Shown: positions 26,150 through 35,549, counted from the stretch's first letter. The stretch: 60,158 nucleotides of DNA from an uncultured Candidatus Melainabacteria bacterium (GCA_945910425.1 CAMDYM010000004.1:1-60158); one strand, 5' to 3'. Made by a program: numbers and translations. The notes: generated by a model from the sequence alone, not told the origin.

Positions 26150-29100
26150 GTGAAGATAAGTTTTGATTTAAACAAGGATAAGGCAAGAAATAAGGGAATA
26201 CCTGCATTTAAAGGATATGAGTTTACAAAATCCGATACAGGTTACAGAGAATTTGAAGTATCGTTTCCGTTTGACAGTGATAAAGAAAACTGTTACTTAG
26301 AAATTTATAAAGTCGACAAAGACAAATACGGAAATTATTTTACGACCGAAAGAATTACTACTAAAAAGAACGGAGAATGGTATAAAAAACTTAACCCTGG
26401 GTCTAATAAAATAGATTTGGCAAAAGAATACGGGATATCAGATAATCAACCGTTTGCATACCATTACGTTTTAGAACATAAAGAAGGTAATAAAGATAAA
26501 TGGACAAAAATTGACGCCGGGGACGTTATTGACGAAGGACGAGATGAAAACGACTTAAGAAAGATTTTTAATATCGTCATGCCAAACCGATCAGACATCT
26601 CCCGCGGAGGTTCAATGAAACTTGTTATAATGGATTCTCAAAATGTAGGGGTTGTTTATGACGAGAATAACAATATCAAATTTAACTCTGAACTTGCAAA
26701 AAGAGGCAGAAAAGGGGTAAAAACACTAAACAACAAATTCGGAGGCACCCTTGCAGGTGTTGAACAAGCCGTTGATAAAGGCGAATATGACGGATATGAT
26801 AAAATCATATCACTGCCGATATTTACGGATGATGATTTTTCAGCACATGCTTACTGGAACAAAAACTGTTTCCAAATGGCAAGTTCGCTTGGTAATATCA
26901 ACAACTACGCTTCCTTACAACGTAAATTATTTGCTCACGGTTTAAACTTTGTATCTGACGGAGCTTACGTAAATGAAGGCTTGCAAGGTGTACATTTCCA
27001 AAGTATAAGCAAATGGGGTAAAGATTCTCCGTTTAAATACTGGTTTAAAGCTCCGGGATTAAAAGACGGACCGCTAAATTACGGAGTGTTTGTAAAAAAC
27101 AGTGAATATATATCCCACAAAATTGTAAACTCTCCATATAATTATTTTGATGAAGGTGCAGGAAAAACCGGCTGGACCCAAAATCCGACTTACGATAAAA
27201 CAAAACCTACATTTATACAATTCTTTGACACCCGACTTGTCACAGAAGATGAAAAAAAAGATTCACAAAAACTAATCAAGGCATACTCAAAAATAAATAC
27301 CGATAACCCTTACGAATTGCATGACTTTAACGATTCGGTTTATCCGTACGCATTTGAAGTAAACCCTGATGAATACCACAAAAACGTTAAAAACCTTAAT
27401 GAATATAATAAAATAAATGTCGGCAGTGAAATTGCAACCCTTGCCAGTCCGATGGGTACAAGATTAGTATCAAAATTTACAAACTTCAACATAGACGGTA
27501 CCTTTGAAGGCGGATTTGAAACCTGGGACGCTAACCCTGATATCGCAAAACTTAATTTTGCATTCTCAACAACCGACAGTAAAGGAATAAAAAACTTACC
27601 AAAAGACGAACAGGATTTGGAAGAAAACAGAATAAAACAAGGTAACTGTCAGGTTCAGGATTACTCTATCGAATCAGGTAAATATTGGACACAGAAAACT
27701 GACGATATTTTAAGATTGTATGTTGCTCAAACTCTGAAAAATATTGATAAAGAAAACCCGAGTCTTGTGTTTAATAACATTCAGGATTTAGCAAATAACA
27801 AGACCCTCCCTGTATCTGTCAGAGCTAAAGTCACTCAAGCCGAAGTTGAAAATATTCTGTTTGGAATGTACAAAAATAAACGAATCCTGTCTAATGAAGA
27901 TAAAAAATCCCAAATTCTTGAAGGTTTAATGAATATGCCTTTAGATTCAATAGAATTTGGCGATAACATCGTAACAGTGTTAAGTTCGCCTTTAATTTCA
28001 AAAAGAGCGGTTACAGCTGAGGATATAGGAGTATCCAGATACAATTTATTTAAAGAAGGTAACAAAAATCTTCTTCCGCAATACAAAGAAACTTACGAAA
28101 AAATGGACAAAATTTACACCAACGAAATGTCTGATTTTGCTGTAAAGATTCTAGATATTGTAGACTCAAAACAACCTAAAGATAAAAAACTCTTTAACGG
28201 AGATAAAGTTACCGAATTTGGTAAATACGTACTGCCACTGTTAACCTCAGAAATTGCCAAATATTCTATAATTAAAGCACTGACTTCAGACAATATCAAA
28301 ACAACGATAAACCCTGAAAACGGTGAAATTGCTTATGATTATAAAGCATTGAAAAATACATACCTGCAAGGTTTAGGTATTACAAACCCTGCTTCACCTC
28401 GTGATGAAGCAGACATGCTGTTAGAAAAAATTCAAGAGGGTATGAAAACTCTTGACTCATCAGAAAACAGTCAAATTGCAGAAAGTCTTCTTAAAACATT
28501 AAAAGATACAAGTCTTGAAAGCTTTAAACTCGCAGATTTAATCATCGATAAAACTCAATCAGGATTAGACTGGAGAATTGACGCAACAAAAGATATTGCG
28601 GATGTGGAATCCTTAAGATGCGGCGGTACAAAGTTTGAAGACACCTGGAATACAATTATTGATTTTTGGAAGAAATTTGCACAGGGAATCCTTTCTAAAA
28701 ATCCTAACTCTTACCTGGTTGCAGAAGTCACAGACGAAAACGACCTTCACGATAAAGGTTATGGCGGAAACTCAAAAAGATTTCCTAACTACGAATCAAT
28801 ATTGGCTAAATTTAAACGGGAAACAGGAATTACTGCAATCGCAGATTATTCATTCTTCTTCTCAAAAGTATCCAATGCATTCACAAAAAGCTTTGAGCAT
28901 GGCGGTAGAATAGGAAACGAGGATTACCCTCAGAAAGTATTATACGAATTACTTGTCGGCGGGGACAATCAATCACCGCTTGTTCGCTCAGGAGCGCTTG
29001 ACTCTTTAATGTATGCTTACACATTTATCGGAAACCACGATAAACCAAGAGCACTTCATTGTTGTGCAATGGATATGGAATTTTTCTACTGCGACTTAAC

Positions 29101-30313
29101 AAAAGATAATTCAAAAAATGTCCACGAAAACAGACGCAGAGCGTTTAAAGTTCTTGAAGACCGTTCAATGGGCAACTTTACACAAGATGAAGTTGACAAA
29201 TACGATTGGGGTCCGGTTTCACCAAAAGCTGTTGCTATGGCAGAAGCTCTTCGACCTGCATTGGTAGATGTTCTGAACGAATACAAAAAACAAGGAAAAT
29301 TCTCATCAAATGAAGAATTTGATAAAAAAGCATTCATTCCGATAAGTAAAGCTGTTGCAGATTTAGCAAAAGGTCAATTATTAGGTAAACCGTTTAACCC
29401 TGAAGCTTTCGGTGTAAGCCCGTTTGATGTTAATATTAAAATGGTTCTGAAACAAGCTAAAGAAGTTTATGGATTCAGCTTACCTCAAGACTTAGAAAAA
29501 CAATACGAAAAAGAAGTTTTTGAAGTGATTATGAAACCTGCAATCAAAAAACTTATCGGTATGATGAAATATCTTGTAGCTCTACCGGGTTTACCAACCC
29601 TGTTTGACGGAGATGATGCAGGAGCTACAGGTTATGATACCAAAACCAAAAATATGTTTCTAAAAGGCAGACAACGGATTCATGATGAGTGGTTCAATAA
29701 GTCAGACAAAGAAACCTATATGGAATTTCTTGATGATTATAAAAAAGACTTTAACAGAATTATGTCTATAAGAAAAAATCCGCAATGTAAAGCCTTAAAT
29801 AACGGTGCAATATTCCCGTTAAAAATGCAAATTGCTCAAGACGGACATAAATTACCTGCCATATTCAGACAAAATTCTGAAGGAGATATGGCAATTACAA
29901 TATTTAATACGTCAAACTTAAATTCAGATTACAAGTATAGTTACGAACCGAAAACATTATACCTTGACAAAATCTGGTTAGATGAAATTGCTGATCATAT
30001 AGGTATCGCAGGACTACCTAACGATACACCGTTTTATAACATCGACCCGAATGATAAAGGCAGATATTACGTAAAAATAGAAAATGGAAAGCATTACATC
30101 TCAAGGGTATATGGAAATAAAGATGTTGCAACACCGATTGGAGATACAACATTAATTCTTTCAAGCATTCCACCTGAAAAGAAAAAAGAAGAACAAAAAG
30201 ACAGCAATGTTCCGTTCCAAGGCAGATACATGCCAACTCCAAGTGCTGTTGCAAACGCTTATGAAATCAAAACAACGGATTTGGGTAAAAAACTGACACT
30301 TTCAGGGGTTTAA
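26150..30313 (+). CDS. Giant GH13-like alpha-amylase-family protein
   Basis: A 1387-residue protein with the four GH13 regions but unusually spread out. GTG 26150 is the start because AAGGAG precedes it by 6 bases; an upstream in-frame ATG has no such site. Region I is SDGAYVNEG (about residue 268). Region II is SGLDWRIDATKDIADV with the nucleophile-type Asp (about 808). Region III is YLVAEVTDEN (about 857). Region IV is YTFIGNHDKPRAL (about 962). So about 540 residues separate regions I and II, where typical members have roughly 70-100. The N-terminal about 100 residues look like a carbohydrate-binding-like beta domain. There is no signal peptide. It may be a cytoplasmic glycogen or alpha-glucan enzyme, but whether it is active is unknown. 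Confidence 0.8.
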   Translation: MKISFDLNKDKARNKGIPAFKGYEFTKSDTGYREFEVSFPFDSDKENCYLEIYKVDKDKYGNYFTTERITTKKNGEWYKKLNPGSNKIDLAKEYGISDNQPFAYHYVLEHKEGNKDKWTKIDAGDVIDEGRDENDLRKIFNIVMPNRSDISRGGSMKLVIMDSQNVGVVYDENNNIKFNSELAKRGRKGVKTLNNKFGGTLAGVEQAVDKGEYDGYDKIISLPIFTDDDFSAHAYWNKNCFQMASSLGNINNYASLQRKLFAHGLNFVSDGAYVNEGLQGVHFQSISKWGKDSPFKYWFKAPGLKDGPLNYGVFVKNSEYISHKIVNSPYNYFDEGAGKTGWTQNPTYDKTKPTFIQFFDTRLVTEDEKKDSQKLIKAYSKINTDNPYELHDFNDSVYPYAFEVNPDEYHKNVKNLNEYNKINVGSEIATLASPMGTRLVSKFTNFNIDGTFEGGFETWDANPDIAKLNFAFSTTDSKGIKNLPKDEQDLEENRIKQGNCQVQDYSIESGKYWTQKTDDILRLYVAQTLKNIDKENPSLVFNNIQDLANNKTLPVSVRAKVTQAEVENILFGMYKNKRILSNEDKKSQILEGLMNMPLDSIEFGDNIVTVLSSPLISKRAVTAEDIGVSRYNLFKEGNKNLLPQYKETYEKMDKIYTNEMSDFAVKILDIVDSKQPKDKKLFNGDKVTEFGKYVLPLLTSEIAKYSIIKALTSDNIKTTINPENGEIAYDYKALKNTYLQGLGITNPASPRDEADMLLEKIQEGMKTLDSSENSQIAESLLKTLKDTSLESFKLADLIIDKTQSGLDWRIDATKDIADVESLRCGGTKFEDTWNTIIDFWKKFAQGILSKNPNSYLVAEVTDENDLHDKGYGGNSKRFPNYESILAKFKRETGITAIADYSFFFSKVSNAFTKSFEHGGRIGNEDYPQKVLYELLVGGDNQSPLVRSGALDSLMYAYTFIGNHDKPRALHCCAMDMEFFYCDLTKDNSKNVHENRRRAFKVLEDRSMGNFTQDEVDKYDWGPVSPKAVAMAEALRPALVDVLNEYKKQGKFSSNEEFDKKAFIPISKAVADLAKGQLLGKPFNPEAFGVSPFDVNIKMVLKQAKEVYGFSLPQDLEKQYEKEVFEVIMKPAIKKLIGMMKYLVALPGLPTLFDGDDAGATGYDTKTKNMFLKGRQRIHDEWFNKSDKETYMEFLDDYKKDFNRIMSIRKNPQCKALNNGAIFPLKMQIAQDGHKLPAIFRQNSEGDMAITIFNTSNLNSDYKYSYEPKTLYLDKIWLDEIADHIGIAGLPNDTPFYNIDPNDKGRYYVKIENGKHYISRVYGNKDVATPIGDTTLILSSIPPEKKKEEQKDSNVPFQGRYMPTPSAVANAYEIKTTDLGKKLTLSGV

Positions 30314-30343
30314 TTATTTTCAGGTTTGATATAATATAAACTT

Positions 30344-31378
30344 ATGGAAAAGAAAACATTATTCAGTGAAAAACCTGTTCAAATCGGTATAGAAAGCGGT
30401 CATGATAATTACATTATGGCTATAGAATCAAGCTGTGATGAAACAGCTTGCGCAATTGTAAAAAACGGACGTGAAGTTATCTCAAATATTGTAGCATCTC
30501 AAATAAAAACTCACGAAAAATTCGGCGGAGTTATCCCTGAAATTGCGGCAAGAGAGCATCTGGATTCTATAAATATCGTAGTACAGGAAGCGTTTGATCA
30601 ATCAGGGCTAAAACCTAATGAGATATCGGCATTCGCAGCAACTGTGGGTCCGGGGCTTGTCGGGTGTTTATTAGTCGGATTAAATGCTGCTAAAACACTT
30701 GCTCTGGTCCATGACAAACCGTTTATCGGAGTAAACCACCTAAACGCTCACCTTTGCGCAAACTATATTGATACTGAATTAAAACCGCCGTTTATGGCAT
30801 TATTGGTAAGCGGAGGACATACACAGATTATTGATGTTGAATCTTATTCCAAACAAACAATCTTAGGTGAAACAATAGACGACGCTGTGGGAGAAGCTTA
30901 TGACAAAGTCGCAAGACTTATCGGTTTGCCATACCCGGGAGGTCCGAGATTGGATAAACTTGCTCAAGAGGGTAATCCTCACGCATTTGAACTTCCCGAA
31001 GGCAAAGTCGACGGATATAATTTCAGTTTCAGCGGGCTTAAAACAGCTGTGTTACGTCTGGTTAAATCATTTGAGGGTAAAGAACTTCCCGTAAATGATA
31101 TTTGTGCAAGTTTCCAGGAATGTGTTTCTAAAACTTTGGTAAAGAAATTAAAAAAAGCACTGATTGAGCGCGGATACAATCAAGTTGTAATAGCAGGCGG
31201 AGTTGCAGCTAATTCTGAAATCCGTAAAAAAGTTTTTTCACTTGAAAATGAAGGATATAAAGTTTACGCACCTGCTATGAAATATTGTACGGATAACGCG
31301 TCAATGGTAGCTTCTTGTGCGTATTTTAACACTAACACTTTTGATGATATTGATGTTGAAGTCTTTTCAAGAGCTTAA
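30344..31378 (+). CDS. tsaD: tRNA N6-threonylcarbamoyladenosine transferase TsaD
   Basis: A 344-residue TsaD, which transfers threonylcarbamoyl from TsaC-made adenylate to A37 of ANN-decoding tRNAs together with TsaB/TsaE. Landmarks are IESSCDETACAIV, the GPGLVGCLLVGLNAAK loop, metal ligands in NHLNAHLCANY (His-x3-His), LVSGGHTQII, and IDDAVGEAYDKVARLIGLPY. The C-terminus has DNASMVASCAYF. The ATG at 30344 gives an extra N-terminal about 25 residues before the usual start. No ribosome binding site is visible, and an in-frame ATG near 30417 (MAIESS) also lacks one, so the true start is uncertain. Confidence 0.93.
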   Translation: MEKKTLFSEKPVQIGIESGHDNYIMAIESSCDETACAIVKNGREVISNIVASQIKTHEKFGGVIPEIAAREHLDSINIVVQEAFDQSGLKPNEISAFAATVGPGLVGCLLVGLNAAKTLALVHDKPFIGVNHLNAHLCANYIDTELKPPFMALLVSGGHTQIIDVESYSKQTILGETIDDAVGEAYDKVARLIGLPYPGGPRLDKLAQEGNPHAFELPEGKVDGYNFSFSGLKTAVLRLVKSFEGKELPVNDICASFQECVSKTLVKKLKKALIERGYNQVVIAGGVAANSEIRKKVFSLENEGYKVYAPAMKYCTDNASMVASCAYFNTNTFDDIDVEVFSRA

Positions 31379-32334
31379 TATTTAACAAGCTGACGCATTA
31401 TTGCTTGTACCTTTTTAATCTCAAAATTCAATTCATTTGTAACATTTATGCCACGAAGTTCTTGACTTTTTAAATCACGAATTTTGTATGTTAATTCACG
31501 CAAGAGTTTCGTGTACTTTTTACTTGTAAATAAATCCAAATCATCAAAAGATCTTATTAAATCGGAAAATCCAAAATTATCAAAATGACAACAAGGAATT
31601 ACACCGGGCCTAAACTCTTCAAGTCCCGCATTCATAACTTTTTCTGCAATAATATTATGCTGCTGTACTGTTGTATATTCATGCACCAAACTTGCATACA
31701 TATAAGCTAAGTGAGAAGCAGCTTCTTCCAATGAATTTCTGCAAAAATCTATTACCGTAATTTTCTTATTTTTCGGGTCAACAATAACATTTGCGCCATT
31801 ACAATCCATCATCATATCTTTTTTATAAGCATCATTCAATTGATATAAAAAAGCCTTAAATGCCGACTTCGGCATTGAACAAATCTGCTCTGAAATATTG
31901 TTAATTTCATCGTCACTCATAAAACGTGAAATTACGGGAGTTCCTTGAATTATCGGCATAATTGCTACGGAATTAGCGTATTTTGCAACGATATGGTTAA
32001 TTTTATCCTGCTCGGTTACATTTCTTGTAAATGATTTTTTTAGCGAATCTAAATCTTCAAGGCTGACATACGAACTTTTCTTAACACAATATCCGCTATC
32101 ACCGATTTTATAAACGCCGCCTTCACCGCCTTCTCCGATAAGATTTTCTTCTTTTACTGCATCTTTAACCTGTTGAAAAATCGTGTTATCTGATAAAGAC
32201 ATCAAATCACGTTTCGCATTACCAAAACTGACTGTATCTGCAGCCAATTGTGGTTTTAATGTTATTGACGTTTTCTGTGGTAGTTTTTGGTATATTGCAG
32301 GGGTAAAATGTAAATTTACAATTGGAGTAATCAT
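31375..32334 (-). CDS. Protein-kinase-like protein, possible effector-type kinase
   Basis: A 319-residue protein with the sparse marks of a protein kinase fold. A disordered N-terminus (about 1-50) carries DTVSFG. It is followed by a Gly-rich loop GEGGEGGVYKIG (67-78), the Lys pair in GYCVKKSS (85-86), a catalytic-loop-like MDCNGANVIVD (Asp177, Asn182), and VIDFC (Asp196, in place of DFG). The HRD His-Arg is replaced by Met-Met. The D-x4-N and DF spacing resembles the minimal T3SS effector kinases OspG/NleH, but sequence similarity is slight. There is no signal peptide. Its stop overlaps the tsaD stop by 4 bases, convergently. Substrate and secretion are unknown. Confidence 0.6.
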   Translation of the reverse strand: MITPIVNLHFTPAIYQKLPQKTSITLKPQLAADTVSFGNAKRDLMSLSDNTIFQQVKDAVKEENLIGEGGEGGVYKIGDSGYCVKKSSYVSLEDLDSLKKSFTRNVTEQDKINHIVAKYANSVAIMPIIQGTPVISRFMSDDEINNISEQICSMPKSAFKAFLYQLNDAYKKDMMMDCNGANVIVDPKNKKITVIDFCRNSLEEAASHLAYMYASLVHEYTTVQQHNIIAEKVMNAGLEEFRPGVIPCCHFDNFGFSDLIRSFDDLDLFTSKKYTKLLRELTYKIRDLKSQELRGINVTNELNFEIKKVQAIMRQLVKY

Positions 32335-32367
32335 ACTCTAGATAAAACTTCAACAAAATTTATTTTG

Positions 32368-33339
32368 CTAATTTAATACCAAATTTGAAGCTTTAACCTT
32401 GGAAATTATGTAATCAGCTATAGTATCTTCAATATGACATCCAAAGTGATTATTAATTTCTCTTATAAAGTAACACGGACTTGTCACATTAACTTCGATA
32501 ATTTTACCATCAATAACATCTAACCCTGCCATAAATATTCCCATTTCGTTAAGCTTTTTAGCGACAGGTAAAAAGCTTTCGCGCTCAATATCCGACAATA
32601 CAGCTTTTTGGACATGTTTATCATCGTGTTCACAGAATTTGAAATCATCATTACTCGGGACTTTTTGCACGCAATAAGGTAAAACCTCTTCGCCCAAAAT
32701 TAAAACACGTTTATCTCCATACACCGCTTTTGGAATGAACTTTTGAACCATAATAAGCTGTTTTCCATTATTTGTCATTGAATTTATAATTACGGCAGTA
32801 TTTTTATCCCCGAGCTTTAAGTACATAACCCCGCCGCCAAAACATTGATTTAGCGGTTTTAAAATTATTTCCTCGTTTTTATTTAAAAAGTCAATAATAT
32901 CTGATTTTGAAGAAGTAACAATATAATTTGGCATTAAATCTTCAAAATATATACTGTGAAGTTTTTCGTTAAAGTTACGAACAGATTTTGTATCATTCAT
33001 TATAAAAGTCTTAGACCTGTCAACAAAATCAAAAACATAAGTTGCATTGATATAATCCAAATCAACAGGCGGATCAGGACGAAACATTACAAGCTGAAAA
33101 TCTTCTATCTTTTGTTTTGATAAACTTTCCTTATCATAACGTATTTCTTCACCGTCTAAAAATGAACGATAACAAAACGAATATGCCGTTTGAGAATTTA
33201 CCCCCAGCATATCAATAGTTGAAATTGAAACACTATGCCCCCTTTGCAAAAAACTTTTTATTATCCAAAAATTAGTCACTAAATCATTAAATTCGAAATA
33301 TTTTAATTCAAGTCTATCAATAACAAATAATATATTCAT
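32368..33339 (-). CDS. gshB: Glutathione synthetase (GshB-type ATP-grasp)
   Basis: A 323-residue protein of the prokaryotic glutathione synthetase family, which joins gamma-glutamylcysteine and glycine with ATP. The N-terminal part has FRPDPPVDLDYINATYVFDF, typical of GshB. The ATP-grasp part has KPLNQCFGGGVMYL and VQKFIPKAVYGDKRVLIL. The substrate loop VNVTSPCYFIREI matches the family (NVTSPTGIREI) with three substitutions. The usual length is about 315. No gshA is adjacent, so the gamma-glutamylcysteine source lies elsewhere. Not obviously in an operon with neighbours. Confidence 0.9.
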   Translation of the reverse strand: MNILFVIDRLELKYFEFNDLVTNFWIIKSFLQRGHSVSISTIDMLGVNSQTAYSFCYRSFLDGEEIRYDKESLSKQKIEDFQLVMFRPDPPVDLDYINATYVFDFVDRSKTFIMNDTKSVRNFNEKLHSIYFEDLMPNYIVTSSKSDIIDFLNKNEEIILKPLNQCFGGGVMYLKLGDKNTAVIINSMTNNGKQLIMVQKFIPKAVYGDKRVLILGEEVLPYCVQKVPSNDDFKFCEHDDKHVQKAVLSDIERESFLPVAKKLNEMGIFMAGLDVIDGKIIEVNVTSPCYFIREINNHFGCHIEDTIADYIISKVKASNLVLN

Positions 33340-33355
33340 AACACCTCTTATTAAA

Positions 33356-33376
33356 GGCGGCAGCTTCGCTGCCGCC
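33356..33376 (-). terminator. Hairpin between UPF0173 gene and gshB
   Basis: A perfect 9-bp stem (GGCGGCAGC / GCTGCCGCC, loop TTC) follows the stop of the UPF0173 gene on the minus strand. Its T tract is short (TTTAATA), so it may be a weak terminator or a processing structure. Confidence 0.45.
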
Positions 33377-33384
33377 GCTTACTA

Positions 33385-34050
33385 CTAATTAATATCAGTC
33401 GGATTAAGAATTTGGCAAGCCGTATTACCAAAGGCAATAAGCTGAGCAAACCTTTCCAAATCAGCCTCAATTTCCGGGAAAGTTCCATAATGCATAGGAA
33501 TAACCGTTCTGACTCCTAACCACTTAGCAGCCATAGCAGCATGTTCAACATCCATTGTATAAGTTCCGCCGATAGGTAAAAGCGCAATCTGCGGAGCATA
33601 TAATTCCTTAATTATTTTCATTTCACCTGTTAAACAAGTATCACCCGCATGGTAAATCCTAACACCATCTACATCTAACAATATACTTGCGGCACATCCG
33701 CCATATCTCCCGTCAGGTAAAGAACTTGAATGAAAAGCGGGTAAAAATACCGCACGTCCCCAAGAATAATTAATCCAAGCACCTAAACCTACAGGTTTTG
33801 TTTTTGCACCTTGTTCGGAACAATAATTTGCCAATTCAAACACGGCTGATATTTCAATATCTTTTTCTTTTGCAATTTCAACAGCCTGTCCCAAATGATC
33901 ACCATGAGCGTGAGTTAATAAAATATCAGTTACAGGTTCATCATGCCAGTTAAATTTTTCATTTACAGACACCAACGGGTCAATTAAAACAGCCTTATCG
34001 CCGTTTTTAACCTCAAACGCGCTATGTCCGATATACTTTAAATCTACCAT
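33385..34050 (-). CDS. UPF0173 metallo-beta-lactamase-fold hydrolase
   Basis: A 221-residue UPF0173 protein. I prefer ATG 34050 (MVDLKYIGHSAF) over 34071 because AAGGAGAGGAC precedes it. The metal site is THAHGDHLGQAVEI (H-x-H-x-DH), with further ligands in IYHAGDT and the final MHYGTFPEI. The fold is metallo-beta-lactamase, and the substrate of this family is not known. It lies upstream of gshB on the same strand, separated by a hairpin, and diverges from ribD. Confidence 0.9.
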   Translation of the reverse strand: MVDLKYIGHSAFEVKNGDKAVLIDPLVSVNEKFNWHDEPVTDILLTHAHGDHLGQAVEIAKEKDIEISAVFELANYCSEQGAKTKPVGLGAWINYSWGRAVFLPAFHSSSLPDGRYGGCAASILLDVDGVRIYHAGDTCLTGEMKIIKELYAPQIALLPIGGTYTMDVEHAAMAAKWLGVRTVIPMHYGTFPEIEADLERFAQLIAFGNTACQILNPTDIN

Positions 34051-34118
34051 AAGTCCTCTCCTTACATTCATATCTCCTAACTATTTTAATTTATCATAAT
34101 TTAAGATAGAATACAAAT

Positions 34119-35126
34119 ATGAAACAGTATTTTCAACATATGTATAAGTGTATAGAACTTGCAAAACAAGCACAAGGGGACACCTCTCCTAACCCTTTGG
34201 TCGGATGTGTAATTTTAAACCCTCAAGGTGAAATCATTTCAACAGGATATCATAAAAAATACGGCGAAAACCACGCAGAACGAGATGCCCTGCTAAAACT
34301 TGATGACGCAAAAGATTGTACACTTATCGTAAACCTTGAACCCTGTTCTCATTTTGGAAAAACTCCACCCTGCACAGATATTATTATTGAAAAAGGTATA
34401 AAAAAAGTTGTATACGGAATGCTAGACCCAAACCCTTTAGTTTCAGGACGCGGGTTAGAAAAACTAAAAACCGCGGGAATTGAAGTTATTGGACCGGTTT
34501 TAGAAGATGAATGCAAAAAGTTAAACGAGGTTTTTATAAAAAACCAGACAAAAAAACAAACATTTGTTGCCATAAAAACAGCAACAACGATTGACGGAAA
34601 AATCTCAACCCATTGCGGAGATTCAAAATGGATAACATCAGAAGCTGCCCGTACAGAAGTTCGAAAACTTCGCAAAAAATACGATGCAATCTTAACATCT
34701 TCTGCTACAATTTTAACTGATAACCCTACAATGGAACATAAGAAAAAAATCATTCTGGATAGAGAAAATAAAACCAACCGAAGTTTTAATATTTATAAAC
34801 AAGGAGAAATATATGTATTTTCTTCTGAAAACACACCTGTTAAAGATAACAAACTTGATGTTGAATTTATCCTCAATAAGCTTTACGAACTTGGGATAAT
34901 GAGTGTTTTTGTAGAAGCAGGCGGCGGGGTAAATAACAGTTTTTTGCCGTACTGCGATAAGCTTTATCATTTTATCGCGCCTAAAATCTTAGGCGACAAC
35001 AATGGTAAATCTTGTTTTTACGGCAGTGATATTGACCGAATTTCAAACTGCACAAACCTTCAATTTGAAAGCTTTCAATCTTTCCCGCCTGATATTTTAA
35101 TAACATACTCTAAGGAAGTTTCTTAA
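34119..35126 (+). CDS. ribD: Bifunctional riboflavin biosynthesis protein RibD
   Basis: A 335-residue RibD with an N-terminal deaminase domain and a C-terminal reductase domain, catalysing the second and third steps of riboflavin synthesis. The zinc site is ENHAERDALLK with NLEPCSHFGKTPPCTDIII. Reductase marks are KTATTIDGKIST, DSKWITSEAAR and VFVEAGGGVNNSFL. It is not followed by ribE, ribA or ribH here, so the pathway is scattered. Its 3' end overlaps the pilin remnant at 35110 by 17 bases, on the opposite strand. Confidence 0.93.
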   Translation: MKQYFQHMYKCIELAKQAQGDTSPNPLVGCVILNPQGEIISTGYHKKYGENHAERDALLKLDDAKDCTLIVNLEPCSHFGKTPPCTDIIIEKGIKKVVYGMLDPNPLVSGRGLEKLKTAGIEVIGPVLEDECKKLNEVFIKNQTKKQTFVAIKTATTIDGKISTHCGDSKWITSEAARTEVRKLRKKYDAILTSSATILTDNPTMEHKKKIILDRENKTNRSFNIYKQGEIYVFSSENTPVKDNKLDVEFILNKLYELGIMSVFVEAGGGVNNSFLPYCDKLYHFIAPKILGDNNGKSCFYGSDIDRISNCTNLQFESFQSFPPDILITYSKEVS

Positions 35127-35399
35127 AATAATCATCATCATGAATTGCCTTATAAGTACAACTGATTCCCTGCTCTGCTGAGCCAACAGAACCAGGACAT
35201 TTTTCCCAAAAAGTATAATGTACTCCGTTTTTATCCTCACCGCTTTTTAAAGAATTTTCGCCAATAGGAGCTAACATTTGAGTATTTGGATTATAATACC
35301 CCAAAAAACATCATGCCCGTATTTGTTTGGCTTTTCTTTCCAATCGTTTATATCAATTGCTAAAAATTGATTCTTCCCGTAAGGAGTAAATATTGGCAT
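35110..35399 (-). pseudogene. Remnant of a pilin-like gene (C-terminal half, frameshifted)
   Basis: Two overlapping frames encode the C-terminal part of a pilin-like protein. The first (from ATG 35399) reads AIDINDWKEKPNKYGHDVF, the conserved motif of the other pilins in the window. It then runs out of frame after a T6 run where T7 would restore reading into the second frame (35304-35110), which ends APIGENSLK, then YTFWEKCPGS and DDDYFKKLP. The leader and hydrophobic helix are absent. Upstream lies a palindromic repeat (35401-35429), then a 44-bp repeat with C8 (35441-35484), then a 15-codon frame with a good ribosome binding site. This looks like insertion of repeat DNA with loss of the gene's 5' half. 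A sequencing error in the T run cannot be excluded. Confidence 0.7.
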
Positions 35400-35400
35400 G

Positions 35401-35429
35401 GATAGACTCTGAATTAAATTCAGAGTGAC
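35401..35429. repeat. Interspersed palindromic repeat, GATAG-[IR]-GAC family
   Basis: GATAG is followed by ACTCTGAATT-A-AATTCAGAGT and GAC. The same frame GATAG-ACYCTGAA-N-TTCAGRGT-GAC occurs at 59837-59865, and an inverted unit lies at 59771-59796. It ends where the pilin remnant begins. Confidence 0.65.
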
Positions 35430-35440
35430 GGTACTTGCAA

Positions 35441-35484
35441 ATCCGCCGAGGAGAAAAACCTAAAAAGTTACCCCCCCCGAAATT
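35441..35484. repeat. 44-bp repeat with a C8/G8 tract (copy A)
   Basis: A 44-base segment containing TAAAAAGTTA, then CCCCCCCC (35471-35478), then GAAATT matches 39 of 44 positions of the segment at 59938-59981. Both copies lie just downstream of a ribosome binding site and start codon on the minus strand, at a pilin locus. Confidence 0.7.
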
Positions 35485-35507
35485 CTAATTATAGCCTGCT
35501 TTTTCAT
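35460..35507 (-). other. Short reading frame (15 codons) entering the G8 repeat
   Basis: AAGGAGAAAAGAG precedes ATG 35507, so initiation is likely, but the frame (MKKQAIIRISGGVTF) stops right after the G8 tract. It may be what is left of the pilin gene's start, now cut off by repeat DNA. One extra G would let reading continue past this stop. No separate function is claimed. Confidence 0.4.
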
Positions 35508-35549
35508 CTCTTTTCTCCTTTATTTTATATATTTAATGATAAATCTATA

